Assembly (NCBI GenBank): GCA_000783305.1 | Contig: JROE01000013.1 | Span: forward strand, 62,001-126,000 | Reading direction: 5' to 3' | Source: Sphingobacteriaceae bacterium DW12 | Lineage (GTDB): Bacteria > Bacteroidota > Bacteroidia > Sphingobacteriales > Sphingobacteriaceae | DNA length: 64,000 nucleotides | Shown here: piece by piece, positions 18,435-27,339 of the stretch | Numbering within the stretch: position 1 is the first letter of the stretch | Layout of the letters: each line of letters opens with the position of its first letter | Notes under the pieces: model-generated | What the model was told of the DNA's origin: nothing | The model's database searches: none | The model's input: only the letters and a program-made list of their open reading frames with translations | Made by a program: the position numbers and the translations under genes

Positions 18435-19493
18435 ATGAAATACAGACAAATCCACAACAATTCGATCAATCAGATTATGCTGATCACTATTACAATTTTG
18501 ATCTGCATTTTGATATTCACCAACCTTTCTTACTACCTCCCTGGTTTTTTAGGAGCTGTAACATTGTACATTCTTTTTCGCAATTTCTTTTTCAAGCTGA
18601 CGGAGCGACGCAAATGGAACAAACCACTCGTCAGTTTGCTCTTTATCCTCATCACGATTATTTTTATTGTCTTACCAACTTGGGGGCTCATCAGCTATAT
18701 TACACCTCAATTGACATCCCTTGTTGGCGACAAAAACGATATCGTAAAAAACTTCAACTCAATCAAAAATTATGTGGAGACAGTCCCCATTCTAAAAAAT
18801 GTAGACCTGTCCGAAGAAGCACTATTGAGCGTTCTACAAAAATTGACTAAATACCTGCCTAACATTCTAAATTCGATTGCCGAAGTGGGCGTCAATTTGC
18901 TTGTTGCCTTATTTGTCCTATATTTTATGTTAGTCAATGCCAAGCGGATGGAATCCACGATCTACCATGCTATCCCCTTCTCGCAACAAAGCAAGCAAGA
19001 GCTCTGGAGTGAAGTAAATATGATGGTTAGGTCCAATGCAATAGGGATACCTATATTGGCTTTATGTCAAGGCTTTGTAGCCGTACTCGGCTATTGGTTA
19101 CTGGGCGTTGAAAACCCTATATTTTGGGGCGGGATGACTGCACTATCTACCATTATTCCCGTGTTGGGTACAATGACTGTATATGTTCCCCTATCTATTT
19201 TTCTATTGGCCAATGGTCAGGTGGGAAATGGACTAGGCTTACTTGCTTATGGCTTTATAGTAATAGGTGGTATAGACAATGTGCTCCGCTTCACCATCCT
19301 AAAGACATTGGGCAATGTTCCCCCATTGATAACCGTATTCGGAGTATTGCTCGGTTTAAAATTGTTTGGGATGCTGGGTGTTATCTTTGGCCCTCTCATT
19401 CTTTCCTCCGTTGGCGTATTATTAAAGGTGTATAGCAATGAATATGGAAAGTCGTCTCCCAACCGAGATGATGAACCACAGATACCCACCTAA
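18435..19493 (+). CDS. AI-2E family transporter (YdiK/TqsA-like membrane protein)
   Basis: 352 aa with about seven or eight hydrophobic segments. These include an N-terminal pair (about 13-50), 'PLVSLLFILITIIFIVLP' and 'LLVALFVLYFMLVNAK'. The AI-2E family pattern continues as a large C-terminal membrane core ('PIFWGGMTALSTIIPVLGT', 'VFGVLLGLKLFGMLGVIFGP'). Members export small molecules, reported cases including AI-2 and Na+/H+; the substrate here is unknown. The gene stands between the desaturase terminator and the redox lipoprotein gene. Confidence 0.88.
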   Translation: MKYRQIHNNSINQIMLITITILICILIFTNLSYYLPGFLGAVTLYILFRNFFFKLTERRKWNKPLVSLLFILITIIFIVLPTWGLISYITPQLTSLVGDKNDIVKNFNSIKNYVETVPILKNVDLSEEALLSVLQKLTKYLPNILNSIAEVGVNLLVALFVLYFMLVNAKRMESTIYHAIPFSQQSKQELWSEVNMMVRSNAIGIPILALCQGFVAVLGYWLLGVENPIFWGGMTALSTIIPVLGTMTVYVPLSIFLLANGQVGNGLGLLAYGFIVIGGIDNVLRFTILKTLGNVPPLITVFGVLLGLKLFGMLGVIFGPLILSSVGVLLKVYSNEYGKSSPNRDDEPQIPT

Positions 19494-19691
19494 CCCGAAG
19501 GAGAAACCATATTTTTGCAAATCCAGACTATTACATGTCACTGTCATAATACGAACTATTGCCGTATAAACATGTATTTTTTTCCTAGTTTTGAACATAA
19601 TTTTCATTACAACAGGATCTGTATATAGGCACCTCTCTTTCAGAGGAATAACATGTTTTATATTAAACGATCAAGAAAAAGTAACATACAT

Positions 19692-20303
19692 ATGAATAAG
19701 AAATTCATTTTAGGACTGATTGGAATAGCTTTTAGCGCTCTTCTTCTTTCTTGCAATAGCGAGAACAAGTCTAGTGAGCAACAAGAAGCTAACAGCACTA
19801 CAGAGACTGCCGCAGATCCGCATGCGAGCTCGTCCGCACATCAACAACAGTCTGCAGCTCCTGCCATGGTAAAAGAAGTAGCAAAAAAACTTCCTTCTGA
19901 TTTCACCTTCTACAAATTAAAATCAGGTATAAGCTTCAACAACATCGACCTTGCAAAAGACAAAAATTCGGTTTTTGTATTGTTCGATCCGGGATGCAAT
20001 CATTGCCAGCACGAAGCTACCGCACTTTCTGAGAATTATGATCGTATCAAAAACGTAAACATTTACTTCGTTTCGATGAATGATCCAGCTTTGATGGCCT
20101 CTTTTTTAGACAGCTTTGGTCCTAAATTAAATGGTAAAGCCAATATTGAAATGCTTTATGATAGAAATCAAGACTTTATTCAGAAATTCCACGTACCGGC
20201 ACAATTTCCAGCTAACTACGTGTATGGTCCAGATGGTCAGCTTAAAGAATACTGGGAGGGCGACAGAAATATCAACGAAATCATAGCAGCATATACTAAA
20301 TAA
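19692..20303 (+). CDS. Thioredoxin-fold redox lipoprotein
   Basis: 203 aa from the ATG at 19692, which starts a lipoprotein signal ('MNKKFILGLIGIAFSALLLSC'); the longer frame from 19653 is rejected. A low-complexity Ser/Glu/Ala linker (about 22-60) leads into a thioredoxin fold containing 'FDPGCNHCQHEATAL' with the CxxC active site. The 'PAQFPANYVYGPDG' block resembles the cis-Pro loop. It is predicted periplasmic, as a thiol-disulfide oxidoreductase or peroxiredoxin-like protein. A TAGTTTTG element lies at 19586-19593. The GAPDH gene begins 3 bp after its stop, so the two are co-transcribed. Confidence 0.8.
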   Translation: MNKKFILGLIGIAFSALLLSCNSENKSSEQQEANSTTETAADPHASSSAHQQQSAAPAMVKEVAKKLPSDFTFYKLKSGISFNNIDLAKDKNSVFVLFDPGCNHCQHEATALSENYDRIKNVNIYFVSMNDPALMASFLDSFGPKLNGKANIEMLYDRNQDFIQKFHVPAQFPANYVYGPDGQLKEYWEGDRNINEIIAAYTK

Positions 20304-20306
20304 TTG

Positions 20307-21311
20307 ATGATAAAGGTTGCAATCAATGGGTTTGGCCGAATAGGTAGACACACCCTTCGCAATATTTTAATTCGAAATCTGGATCAAGATCTTCAGGTCG
20401 TTGCTATCAATGACCTGACGGATACCCAGACGCTGTCACATCTTTTCAAATACGACTCCGTACACGGTCCATTTCAGGGCACTATCGCTTTTGATAACGA
20501 CCACCTTATTATCAATGGTCGATATATACGCGTGTTCAAGGAGAAGAGCCCAGAGGCTCTCCCTTGGAAGTCCCTTGAGATTGATGTAGTCATTGAGTCA
20601 ACAGGGCACTTCACCAGCAAAGAAAAAGCCAATCTACATCTGATAGCTGGAGCTAGAAAAGTTATCATCTCCGCCCCACCAACAGATAAAGAAATCCCAA
20701 CCATTGTATTGGGCATCAATGACACCACATTTGACCTCTCTACCGCCATTATTTCTAATGCTTCCTGCACCACCAACAATGTGGCACCAATGGTAAAGAT
20801 TTTGGATGAAAATTGGGGAATTGAAGATGGATATATCACCACCGTGCATTCTATGACAGGTGACCAAAATCTACATGATGCTCCCCATCGGGATTTACGC
20901 CGGGCCAGAGCAGCATCCTCGTCGATTATCCCGACTACCACTGGAGCTGCAAAAGCCATCACCAATGTATTTCCACACCTCGAAGGCAAATTGGGTGGCG
21001 CTGGAATACGTGTTCCCGTGTTAAATGGGTCGCTTACAGACTTTACCTGTACACTTAAACATCGGACATCCGTGACCGAAATCAATAAAAAATTTAAGGA
21101 GGCTGCCGAAGGCCAGCTCAAGCATATATTATATTATACAGAAGATCCCATCGTCTCTGTAGACATCATTAACAACCCTTATTCTTGTGTTTTTGATGCA
21201 CAATTAACCTCCATAGTCGGTGGCTTAGTCAAAGTTGTAGGATGGTACGACAACGAATTTGGCTACTCCAATAGATTAGTAGATCTCTTGGTCCGAGTCA
21301 ATAGCCTATAA
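20307..21311 (+). CDS. gap: Glyceraldehyde-3-phosphate dehydrogenase, type I
   Basis: 334 aa from ATG 20307 (the TTG at 20304 is rejected). It oxidises glyceraldehyde-3-phosphate to 1,3-bisphosphoglycerate with NAD(P) in glycolysis. It has 'INGFGRIGRHTLRN' for dinucleotide binding, catalytic Cys154 in 'NASCTTNNVAP', and the C-terminal 'GWYDNEFGYSNRLVDLL'. The usual second Cys of the CTTNC motif is Asn, which is tolerated in some GAPDHs. It is co-transcribed with the preceding redox lipoprotein and converges on the TIGR02757 gene with a 2-bp gap. Confidence 0.94.
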   Translation: MIKVAINGFGRIGRHTLRNILIRNLDQDLQVVAINDLTDTQTLSHLFKYDSVHGPFQGTIAFDNDHLIINGRYIRVFKEKSPEALPWKSLEIDVVIESTGHFTSKEKANLHLIAGARKVIISAPPTDKEIPTIVLGINDTTFDLSTAIISNASCTTNNVAPMVKILDENWGIEDGYITTVHSMTGDQNLHDAPHRDLRRARAASSSIIPTTTGAAKAITNVFPHLEGKLGGAGIRVPVLNGSLTDFTCTLKHRTSVTEINKKFKEAAEGQLKHILYYTEDPIVSVDIINNPYSCVFDAQLTSIVGGLVKVVGWYDNEFGYSNRLVDLLVRVNSL

Positions 21312-21313
21312 TC

Positions 21314-22090
21314 CTACATTTCGCGTTCGACTCCCAGACCGAAGAGCGCGAAATCATACTTTACAGGGTCATTAGGGTCTAATATCCTCAAATTTTCCGT
21401 GAGCTCCATCGCTGTCTTCCAATTTACTTTATCATAGGTTATCAGCCCAAATTTTCGTGCGACACGTTCTACATGTAGGTCACATGGGCATATCAATTTG
21501 CTAGGTGTAATTTTTGTCCAGATACCAAAGTCCACACCTTTGTTGTCACAGCGTACCATCCACCTCAAGAACATATTAATCCGCTTGACAGTAGACTTTT
21601 GAATTGGTGCGCTAATGTGCTTTCTAGTTCGCAAGGGAAAATCCGGCAACGAAAAGAAATACGATTTAAATTCATTTAAGGATTTTTCGATATTCACATC
21701 TTCACTATCTTCTTGCCCTATTAGAAATGCATCTTCCAGTGAATCGAATCGGGAATAGTGAAACTTGAAAAAAGAAATGAAATACAACAAATCGGTATCA
21801 TTAAACGTCCGATGCTTAAACCCCAACAATTGCTTCAGGTCCGTCTCTTGATGATGCAAGATAAAGTCATATGGGTTCCCGTCCATACGATCGATTAATT
21901 CTTTACACTTATTGATGATGGTCTTTCGTTGGCCCCAAGCCAAGATTGAGGCAATAAAGCCCATAATTTCGATATTCTCCCGTTCTACAAATAAGTGTGG
22001 AATGGATATGGGATCGTGAGGGATGAACCCGACATGATTATATTCATCGACCTTTTGATCGAGGAAGTCTTTAAGATTGAAATCAGACAT
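21314..22090 (-). CDS. TIGR02757 (DUF2400) family protein
   Basis: 258 aa, the normal size of this conserved Bacteroidota/spirochaete family of unknown function. Diagnostic stretches are 'DPISIPHLFVERENIEIMGF', 'ILAWGQRKTIINK', 'FLRWMVRCDNKGVDFGIW' and 'CPCDLHVERVARKFGL'. It has no signal peptide or transmembrane segment, so it is cytoplasmic. The helical content is reminiscent of helix-hairpin-helix DNA-repair folds, but that is only an impression. Its stop is 2 bp from the convergent gap stop. The upstream metB-like gene is separated by a hairpin. Confidence 0.85.
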   Translation of the reverse strand: MSDFNLKDFLDQKVDEYNHVGFIPHDPISIPHLFVERENIEIMGFIASILAWGQRKTIINKCKELIDRMDGNPYDFILHHQETDLKQLLGFKHRTFNDTDLLYFISFFKFHYSRFDSLEDAFLIGQEDSEDVNIEKSLNEFKSYFFSLPDFPLRTRKHISAPIQKSTVKRINMFLRWMVRCDNKGVDFGIWTKITPSKLICPCDLHVERVARKFGLITYDKVNWKTAMELTENLRILDPNDPVKYDFALFGLGVEREM

Positions 22091-22099
22091 AAGGATAGA

Positions 22100-22128
22100 A
22101 CACTCGCTTCGATATCCGAAGCGAGTGT
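22100..22128 (-). terminator. Hairpin after the cystathionine gamma-synthase/lyase gene
   Basis: 12-bp perfect stem ACACTCGCTTCG/CGAAGCGAGTGT around a 5-nt loop, just beyond the stop of the minus-strand gene at 22141. The U-tract on the minus strand is poor (TTCTAT), so it may be a weak terminator or a stabilising 3' stem. Confidence 0.6.
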
Positions 22129-22140
22129 AAATATATTATT

Positions 22141-23286
22141 TTAAGCTAGTGCTTGTTTTAAATCAGCTATTAAATCATCCGCATCTTCGATTCCAACAGA
22201 TAAGCGTAGCAAATTATCAACGACACCGACCCGTTCACGTGCTTCTTTTGGGATGGAACCATGCGTCATTGTCGCTGGATGGTTAATCAGAGACTCTACT
22301 CCCCCCAATGATTCTGCAAGGGTAAAAACTTGAAATTGTGAAGATATCCTGAATGTTTCCTGCAAATCAGCATCCTTCAATACAATAGAAATCATCCCCC
22401 CAAAATCTTTCATCTGCTTCTTAGCCACTTCGTGCCCGGGGTGATCCTCAAATCCAGGCCAATAGATCGTTTCAATCTTAGGGTGATTCTTTAGATAGGT
22501 AGCCACTTGTCGAGCATTAGCACAATGTGCCTCCATGCGTAGATGCAAAGTCTTGACACCTCTCAAGGCCAAAAAAGCGTCTTGAGGACCTGGGGTACCT
22601 CCCACTGCATTATAATAAAACCACAATTTTTTGTACAGATCATCGTCATTCAGTACTAGCGCACCCATTACGACATCTGAATGGCCATTGATGTATTTCG
22701 TTGCCGAATGCATCACGATATCCGCTCCCAAATCCAACGGGTTCTGCAAATAAGGAGATGCAAAGGTATTGTCTACCACATACAAGATATTGGCCGCTTT
22801 GGCCACTTTGCCAATCGCTTCGATATCTGCTAATTTCAGCGTCGGATTAGTCGGTGTCTCCACCCAAATAAGAGAGGTTTTAGCCGTTATAGCCTTTTCC
22901 ACCTCCGTGACATCAGAGGTGTTGACAAATTTAAAAACAATACCATATTGTTCGTACACTTTGGTAAAAATACGGTACGAACCACCGTAGAGATCATCAC
23001 CTGTAATCACTTCATCTCCCGGCTTCAATAGACGTAAAACACAGTCTGTAGCTGCCATGCCACTTGAAAAAGCTAAGCCATGTTTACCATTCTCCAGAGC
23101 CGCTAGACAATCTTCCAACGCTTTGCGCGTAGGATTTGTACCTCGGGAATATTCAAACCCCTTATGATCTCCCGGAGCTGCTTGTTGATATGTAGAGGTT
23201 TGATATATCGGTGTCATTACTGCACCTGTTGTAGGATCAGCTTGTTGACCAGCATGAATAGCCTTTGTCGCAAATTTATAAGCCAT
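22141..23286 (-). CDS. Cystathionine gamma-synthase / gamma-lyase (PLP Cys/Met metabolism enzyme)
   Basis: 381 aa with the full Cys/Met-metabolism PLP fold. Landmarks are 'TPIYQTSTYQQ', 'YSRGTNPTRKALE', 'FSSGMAATDCVL', the aspartate in 'VVDNTFASPYLQNP', and the PLP lysine K197 in 'MHSATKYINGHSD'. The C-terminal 'SLGGVESLINHPATMTH' is typical. In the transsulfuration pathway it makes or cleaves cystathionine. Sequence reading alone cannot separate metB from the lyase. It is single-gene, upstream of TIGR02757. Confidence 0.9.
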   Translation of the reverse strand: MAYKFATKAIHAGQQADPTTGAVMTPIYQTSTYQQAAPGDHKGFEYSRGTNPTRKALEDCLAALENGKHGLAFSSGMAATDCVLRLLKPGDEVITGDDLYGGSYRIFTKVYEQYGIVFKFVNTSDVTEVEKAITAKTSLIWVETPTNPTLKLADIEAIGKVAKAANILYVVDNTFASPYLQNPLDLGADIVMHSATKYINGHSDVVMGALVLNDDDLYKKLWFYYNAVGGTPGPQDAFLALRGVKTLHLRMEAHCANARQVATYLKNHPKIETIYWPGFEDHPGHEVAKKQMKDFGGMISIVLKDADLQETFRISSQFQVFTLAESLGGVESLINHPATMTHGSIPKEARERVGVVDNLLRLSVGIEDADDLIADLKQALA

Positions 23287-23465
23287 CTTCTAATGAATTA
23301 GTAAGTTGTAAACTTAGATAAAATGCTTTGTATTCACAAGCCGTCACCCATGCTATCGAAGGGCTCATGTTCGTCTCTGAAACATGTGATAAACAGAATG
23401 TAAATAATGGACAAAAGAGTACTATGCCCAAACGGGCCGTAATCAAAGTGCTACGCGATCGTGTA

Positions 23466-24251
23466 TTAAAAATCTAATGGCGAGGGATATTTAAATGTAT
23501 AGTTCAGTTCGTCTTGTAACGACGCACCAAGCACTACTTTCTGAAATGATTCGTCATTTTGAAAGGATTTAGGTAGTGCCATACTATTTTTTAGAGCAGA
23601 GGCGATGACCACATCCCTTTTCAATGGATGTTCGGGTGCCACAAGATTATAAATCGGTTGACGCAAAGAGCTTCGAAAAGCCAATTCCAATAAGGCCATG
23701 ACATCATCAAGATGAACGAAATTTGCCCGTTGAGCACCAGTAGTGCATACCCTATTCTCAAAGTATTTGGCAAATATTCTATTCTTACCAAACAATCCTC
23801 CCAATCTGAAAACATATGCATTGCTCAACAGTTGCATGCTACGCTCTGCAAGCCTCAATTTTTCGTTAAGATCGCCCTCCTCCAAACTAGCTTCATCTAT
23901 ACGAGCAGATATGTCCGGATAAATTCCCACAGAACTTAGAAAAATTAGCTTTTTATAATGAAGACGGGCCAAAAAAGTATGAACGTGTTCAAACCTTGTC
24001 TTCAGCACTTCAACAGAATGACGATTGGTTGCTGGGATGCTTACCAAAATAAAATCAAAAGTTGCAGGCATTTCCTCAACAGGAAGGTCATTCGTATCAA
24101 AATCATATTGAAAAGCAAAAATACCACTGTCTTGAAGACAATGGTATTTTTCTACGGAGGTTGTAGAAGCCCAAACTTCATGCCCATCTGCCAACCATTT
24201 GTCAGCTACAGATTGACCTACCCAACCACAACCCAGTATAAGATATCGCAT
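23466..24251 (-). CDS. NAD(P)-dependent epimerase/dehydratase-like (SDR, YeeZ type)
   Basis: 261 aa. The N-terminal Rossmann motif 'YLILGCGWVGQSVADKWL' binds the nucleotide. A second block, 'KLIFLSSVGIYPD', carries the SDR Ser/Tyr region, and 'VFRLGGLFGKNRIFAKYF' is typical of extended SDRs of the YeeZ group. It is cytoplasmic with unknown substrate. It begins 113 bp downstream of the proS stop on the same strand and may share its transcript. Confidence 0.82.
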   Translation of the reverse strand: MRYLILGCGWVGQSVADKWLADGHEVWASTTSVEKYHCLQDSGIFAFQYDFDTNDLPVEEMPATFDFILVSIPATNRHSVEVLKTRFEHVHTFLARLHYKKLIFLSSVGIYPDISARIDEASLEEGDLNEKLRLAERSMQLLSNAYVFRLGGLFGKNRIFAKYFENRVCTTGAQRANFVHLDDVMALLELAFRSSLRQPIYNLVAPEHPLKRDVVIASALKNSMALPKSFQNDESFQKVVLGASLQDELNYTFKYPSPLDF

Positions 24252-24364
24252 ATAGTTATTTAGTATGGCGTATGGAGATTGAACGTATTAAAAAGAGCTC
24301 CAAGTAACTCTTATCGATTTCCATTACTTGATAACTTTCTAACTCAATAACACTTTTACTTCTG

Positions 24365-25837
24365 TTAATACGCTTTTGCAAATAGAACACGTTTATTCGA
24401 AGGCTTGCCCGTAAAAATACAGACACCAGCTTCTTCCTTCGCGTCCAAAGGCACACATCTAATCGTTGCCTTCGTTTCCTCTTTGACCCTCTTTTCAGTC
24501 TCCACTGTTCCATCCCAATGACAAGAGATAAATCCGCCTTTGGTTTCCAATACTTCTTTGAACTCCTCGTACGAATTCACTTCCGTAATATGTCCATCTC
24601 TATAATCTAGCGCTTTTTGAAAGATATTTTCTTGGATGGTGTCCAGTAGAGTTGTAATGTGTCCCGATAGCCCTTCCTGAGCTACGGTTTCTTTCGTTTG
24701 GGTATCCCTTCTTGCTAATTCGACAGTTTTATTTTGCATGTCGCGCGATCCCACCGCTACTCGCAAAGGCACGCCTTTCAATTCCCATTCCGCAAATTTA
24801 AATCCCGGGCGTTGGGTATCACGATCGTCATATTTAACCGAGATATCTTTTGTTTTCAATTCGGAAACCAACTGGTTGACAAACACATCGATGTTAGCCT
24901 TTTCTTCATCCGTTTTATAAATAGGTACGATTACCACTTGAATAGGGGCCAACATAGGTGGTAATACCAATCCTTGATCATCCGAATGCGCCATGATTAA
25001 GGCTCCCATTAATCGGGTAGAAACACCCCAAGAGGTAGCCCATACATGTTCAAGCTTTCCTTCTCTAGAAGTGAATTTAACGTCAAATGCCTTGGCAAAA
25101 TTCTGTCCCAAAAAATGTGATGTACCAGCCTGCAATGCTTTACCATCTTGCATCAATGCTTCTATACAATAGGTATCCAAGGCCCCAGCAAATCGCTCAT
25201 TTTCAGTCTTCCTACCTCTTATCACAGGCACTGCCAAATATTTCTCAGAAAAATCGGCATATACATCCAACATTCTTTCCGCCTCTTCAATAGCTTCTAT
25301 CTCAGTAGCATGGGCCGTGTGTCCCTCTTGCCACAAAAATTCTGCAGTCCGTAGAAACAAACGTGTACGCATTTCCCAGCGAACCACATTGGCCCACTGA
25401 TTAACCAAGATTGGAAGATCACGATAGGATTCAACCCAACCTCTATACGTATTCCAAATAATAGTTTCCGAAGTAGGACGCACGATTAGTTCCTCTTCCA
25501 ATTTTGCGTCTTCATCTACAATGATATTGCCATTTCCGTCATTCTTAAGCCTATAATGAGTCACAACAGCGCATTCTGTTGCAAACCCCTCTACGTGAGA
25601 AGCCTCTTTAGAAAAAAATGATTTAGGAATAAATAAAGGAAAGTACGCATTACTGTGACCGGTATCTTTAAATTTCTTATCCAAAATGGCCTGTATACGT
25701 TCCCAGATGCCATATCCGTATGGTTTGATGACCATGCATCCTCTCACGGCTGAATATTCGGCTAAATCTGCTTTAATTACCAGATCGTTGTACCACTGCG
25801 AATAGTCTTCAGCGCGGCTTGTAATTCCTTTACTCAT
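24365..25837 (-). CDS. proS: Prolyl-tRNA synthetase, type 3 (ProS)
   Basis: 490 aa, the length of the short archaeal/eukaryote-like ProRS without the bacterial editing insertion. Class II motifs include 'YGYGIWERIQ', 'RPTSETIIWNTYRGWV' and 'RTAEFLWQEGHTAHAT', followed by the anticodon-binding domain ('VVIVPIYK...', 'RVAVGSRDMQNKTVELAR'). The C-terminal zinc-like domain ends in 'RVLFAKAY'. It charges tRNA-Pro. It is transcribed divergently from the lipoprotein gene at 26099. Confidence 0.96.
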   Translation of the reverse strand: MSKGITSRAEDYSQWYNDLVIKADLAEYSAVRGCMVIKPYGYGIWERIQAILDKKFKDTGHSNAYFPLFIPKSFFSKEASHVEGFATECAVVTHYRLKNDGNGNIIVDEDAKLEEELIVRPTSETIIWNTYRGWVESYRDLPILVNQWANVVRWEMRTRLFLRTAEFLWQEGHTAHATEIEAIEEAERMLDVYADFSEKYLAVPVIRGRKTENERFAGALDTYCIEALMQDGKALQAGTSHFLGQNFAKAFDVKFTSREGKLEHVWATSWGVSTRLMGALIMAHSDDQGLVLPPMLAPIQVVIVPIYKTDEEKANIDVFVNQLVSELKTKDISVKYDDRDTQRPGFKFAEWELKGVPLRVAVGSRDMQNKTVELARRDTQTKETVAQEGLSGHITTLLDTIQENIFQKALDYRDGHITEVNSYEEFKEVLETKGGFISCHWDGTVETEKRVKEETKATIRCVPLDAKEEAGVCIFTGKPSNKRVLFAKAY

Positions 25838-26098
25838 ATATATTTATTCAAAAAATTGTAACATTCTATGATTAATTCTCGTCTTTATAAGATACGAACG
25901 GATTAAAATCCGTAATTTTAAATATTTTACAAATTACGTTAAACTAATCGTTTAATTTGGCGTCTAAGATAGTAAATTAGACTGTATTGTCGAAGGTTAA
26001 CAGACATGGAAATCATGAATCGAACATGAGCATACGCTCACAAACATGTATGAGATGGTCATGATAACTTCATTACAAATGAATAAAAAAAAATTAAG

Positions 26099-27253
26099 AT
26101 GAAAAAAAATAGATTATTATTCGGTGGGTTGACGTTAGTTGCTGTGCTCGCACTCAGCTCTTGTTCAACCAGCAAGCAAATCACCTACAGGGATGATGTC
26201 TATAATAACCAATCTAAAGCTCAACGGGTATATCAGAGTCCAGATTATTATTATACCGACGAAGATCAATATGTACAGCGTGATGAAGGCTACTATTCAG
26301 ATGAGTATTCAGATGAAGAATACAACGATGATATAGGAGAATTGGAGTATGCAAATAGAATCAATCGCTTCTATTATGCCGCTCCTGGAATGTCCTACTA
26401 CGACCCATGGTTCGATCCATGGTATGGTTATAGTGGATTCGGCCTAGGAATGGGATTCGGCGGAGGATTCGGATTTGGTGGAGGTTGGTCTCTTGGTTTC
26501 AACTGGGGATATAATCCTTGGGGTCCCGGCTACTATGGTTGGGGTGGATATCCTGGCTATGGTTGGGGCAACTATTGGGGATACAACTCGTATTACAATT
26601 CATGGGGCCACCCTTACTATGGTGGCGGATATTATGGTGGCGGACACAATCACTATTGGGGTGGCGGTCATCGCGTAGCCTCCAATCGTTCTACTGCTTA
26701 TAGAAATACATATACCAGCGGTAGAGGTTCTGCCAGAAGTTCAAGCTATAGAAATACGTCAAATCGATCGGCAACAGCTAGAAGTGGCGGTAGAGGAACA
26801 GCTGTAAGTAGAGATGCAAACGGTCGTATCACAGGTGCCACTACACGCTCAAGAAGCGGAGAGGTACGAAGTTCAAACCGTAGTACAAATGGAGCCGTGA
26901 CTTCCGATCGTTCTAGCCGTACAAGAGACAGCTACAACAATGGCACAACATCAAGAGACAACAATAGGGCCACTTACCCATCTAGCTCGACTAGAACCCG
27001 TTCAACAGAGCGTGCTACGCCAAGCTCTCGTTCTACAAGTCCTAGTTCTCGCTCGACAAACCCTACTTCACGTCCTGCTGAAACTCGCAGTGCACCTTCC
27101 AGTCGGTCTACAGGCAGATCATCTGAACCTGCATCGAGACCTTCCTATACGCCTTCATCTTCATCAGGTAGGTCATCTGGTGTAAGCAGCGGAAGCTCTT
27201 CAAGAGGAAGCAGTGGAGGTGGTGCCTCAAGCCGTTCTACAAGATCTCGTTAA
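26099..27253 (+). CDS. Tripartite low-complexity lipoprotein (acidic-Tyr / Gly-aromatic / Ser-Arg)
   Basis: 384 aa. A lipoprotein signal ('FGGLTLVAVLALSSC') precedes three compositionally distinct parts. Residues about 25-90 are acidic and Tyr-rich ('DEGYYSDEYSDEEYNDD'). About 95-200 are Gly/Trp/Tyr/Phe-rich ('GFGLGMGFGGGFGFGGGW', 'YYGGGYYGGGHNHYWGGG'). About 200-384 are Ser/Arg/Thr-rich and strongly basic ('SSRSTSPSSRSTNPTSRP'). Related proteins with a 'DDVY' start are common next to proS in Sphingobacteriaceae (from memory). No enzymatic motif is seen. The function is unknown; surface matrix, envelope assembly or adhesion are possibilities. Confidence 0.85.
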   Translation: MKKNRLLFGGLTLVAVLALSSCSTSKQITYRDDVYNNQSKAQRVYQSPDYYYTDEDQYVQRDEGYYSDEYSDEEYNDDIGELEYANRINRFYYAAPGMSYYDPWFDPWYGYSGFGLGMGFGGGFGFGGGWSLGFNWGYNPWGPGYYGWGGYPGYGWGNYWGYNSYYNSWGHPYYGGGYYGGGHNHYWGGGHRVASNRSTAYRNTYTSGRGSARSSSYRNTSNRSATARSGGRGTAVSRDANGRITGATTRSRSGEVRSSNRSTNGAVTSDRSSRTRDSYNNGTTSRDNNRATYPSSSTRTRSTERATPSSRSTSPSSRSTNPTSRPAETRSAPSSRSTGRSSEPASRPSYTPSSSSGRSSGVSSGSSSRGSSGGGASSRSTRSR

Positions 27254-27263
27254 TTATCCAATA

Positions 27264-27310
27264 ACAAAATAATAGTCAATATGCATCAAGCGTATTGACT
27301 ATTATTTTGT
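27264..27310. terminator. 21-bp stem hairpin between the low-complexity lipoprotein and OmpP1/FadL genes
   Basis: Arms 27264-27284 and 27290-27310 pair over 21 bp (one wobble) around the loop ATCAA. The outer parts are A/T-rich so it can act as a terminator in either direction. The next start codon (27340) is 29 nt away. Confidence 0.8.
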
Positions 27311-27339
27311 CATCCAATGATGTAAATTATATCAGATAC

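Noticed and set aside
20754..20790. Missing second Cys in the GAPDH active-site motif as a sign of inactivation
   Set aside because: The catalytic Cys154 and flanking Thr residues are intact; Asn at the second position occurs in active GAPDHs.
20474..21121. 215-aa open frame antisense to gap
   Set aside because: It lies wholly opposite a convincing GAPDH gene, has no family motif, promoter or signal, and results from codon bias of the real gene.
26475..26703. Overlapping alternative frames in the Gly-rich part of the lipoprotein gene
   Set aside because: Repetitive GGT/GGA codons open the other frames; the lipoprotein frame has the signal peptide and full-length continuity.
27000..27250. 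Ser/Arg-coding repeats as a possible CRISPR or tandem DNA repeat
   Set aside because: Repetition is at the level of short amino-acid motifs with varied codons, with no fixed repeat unit or spacer.
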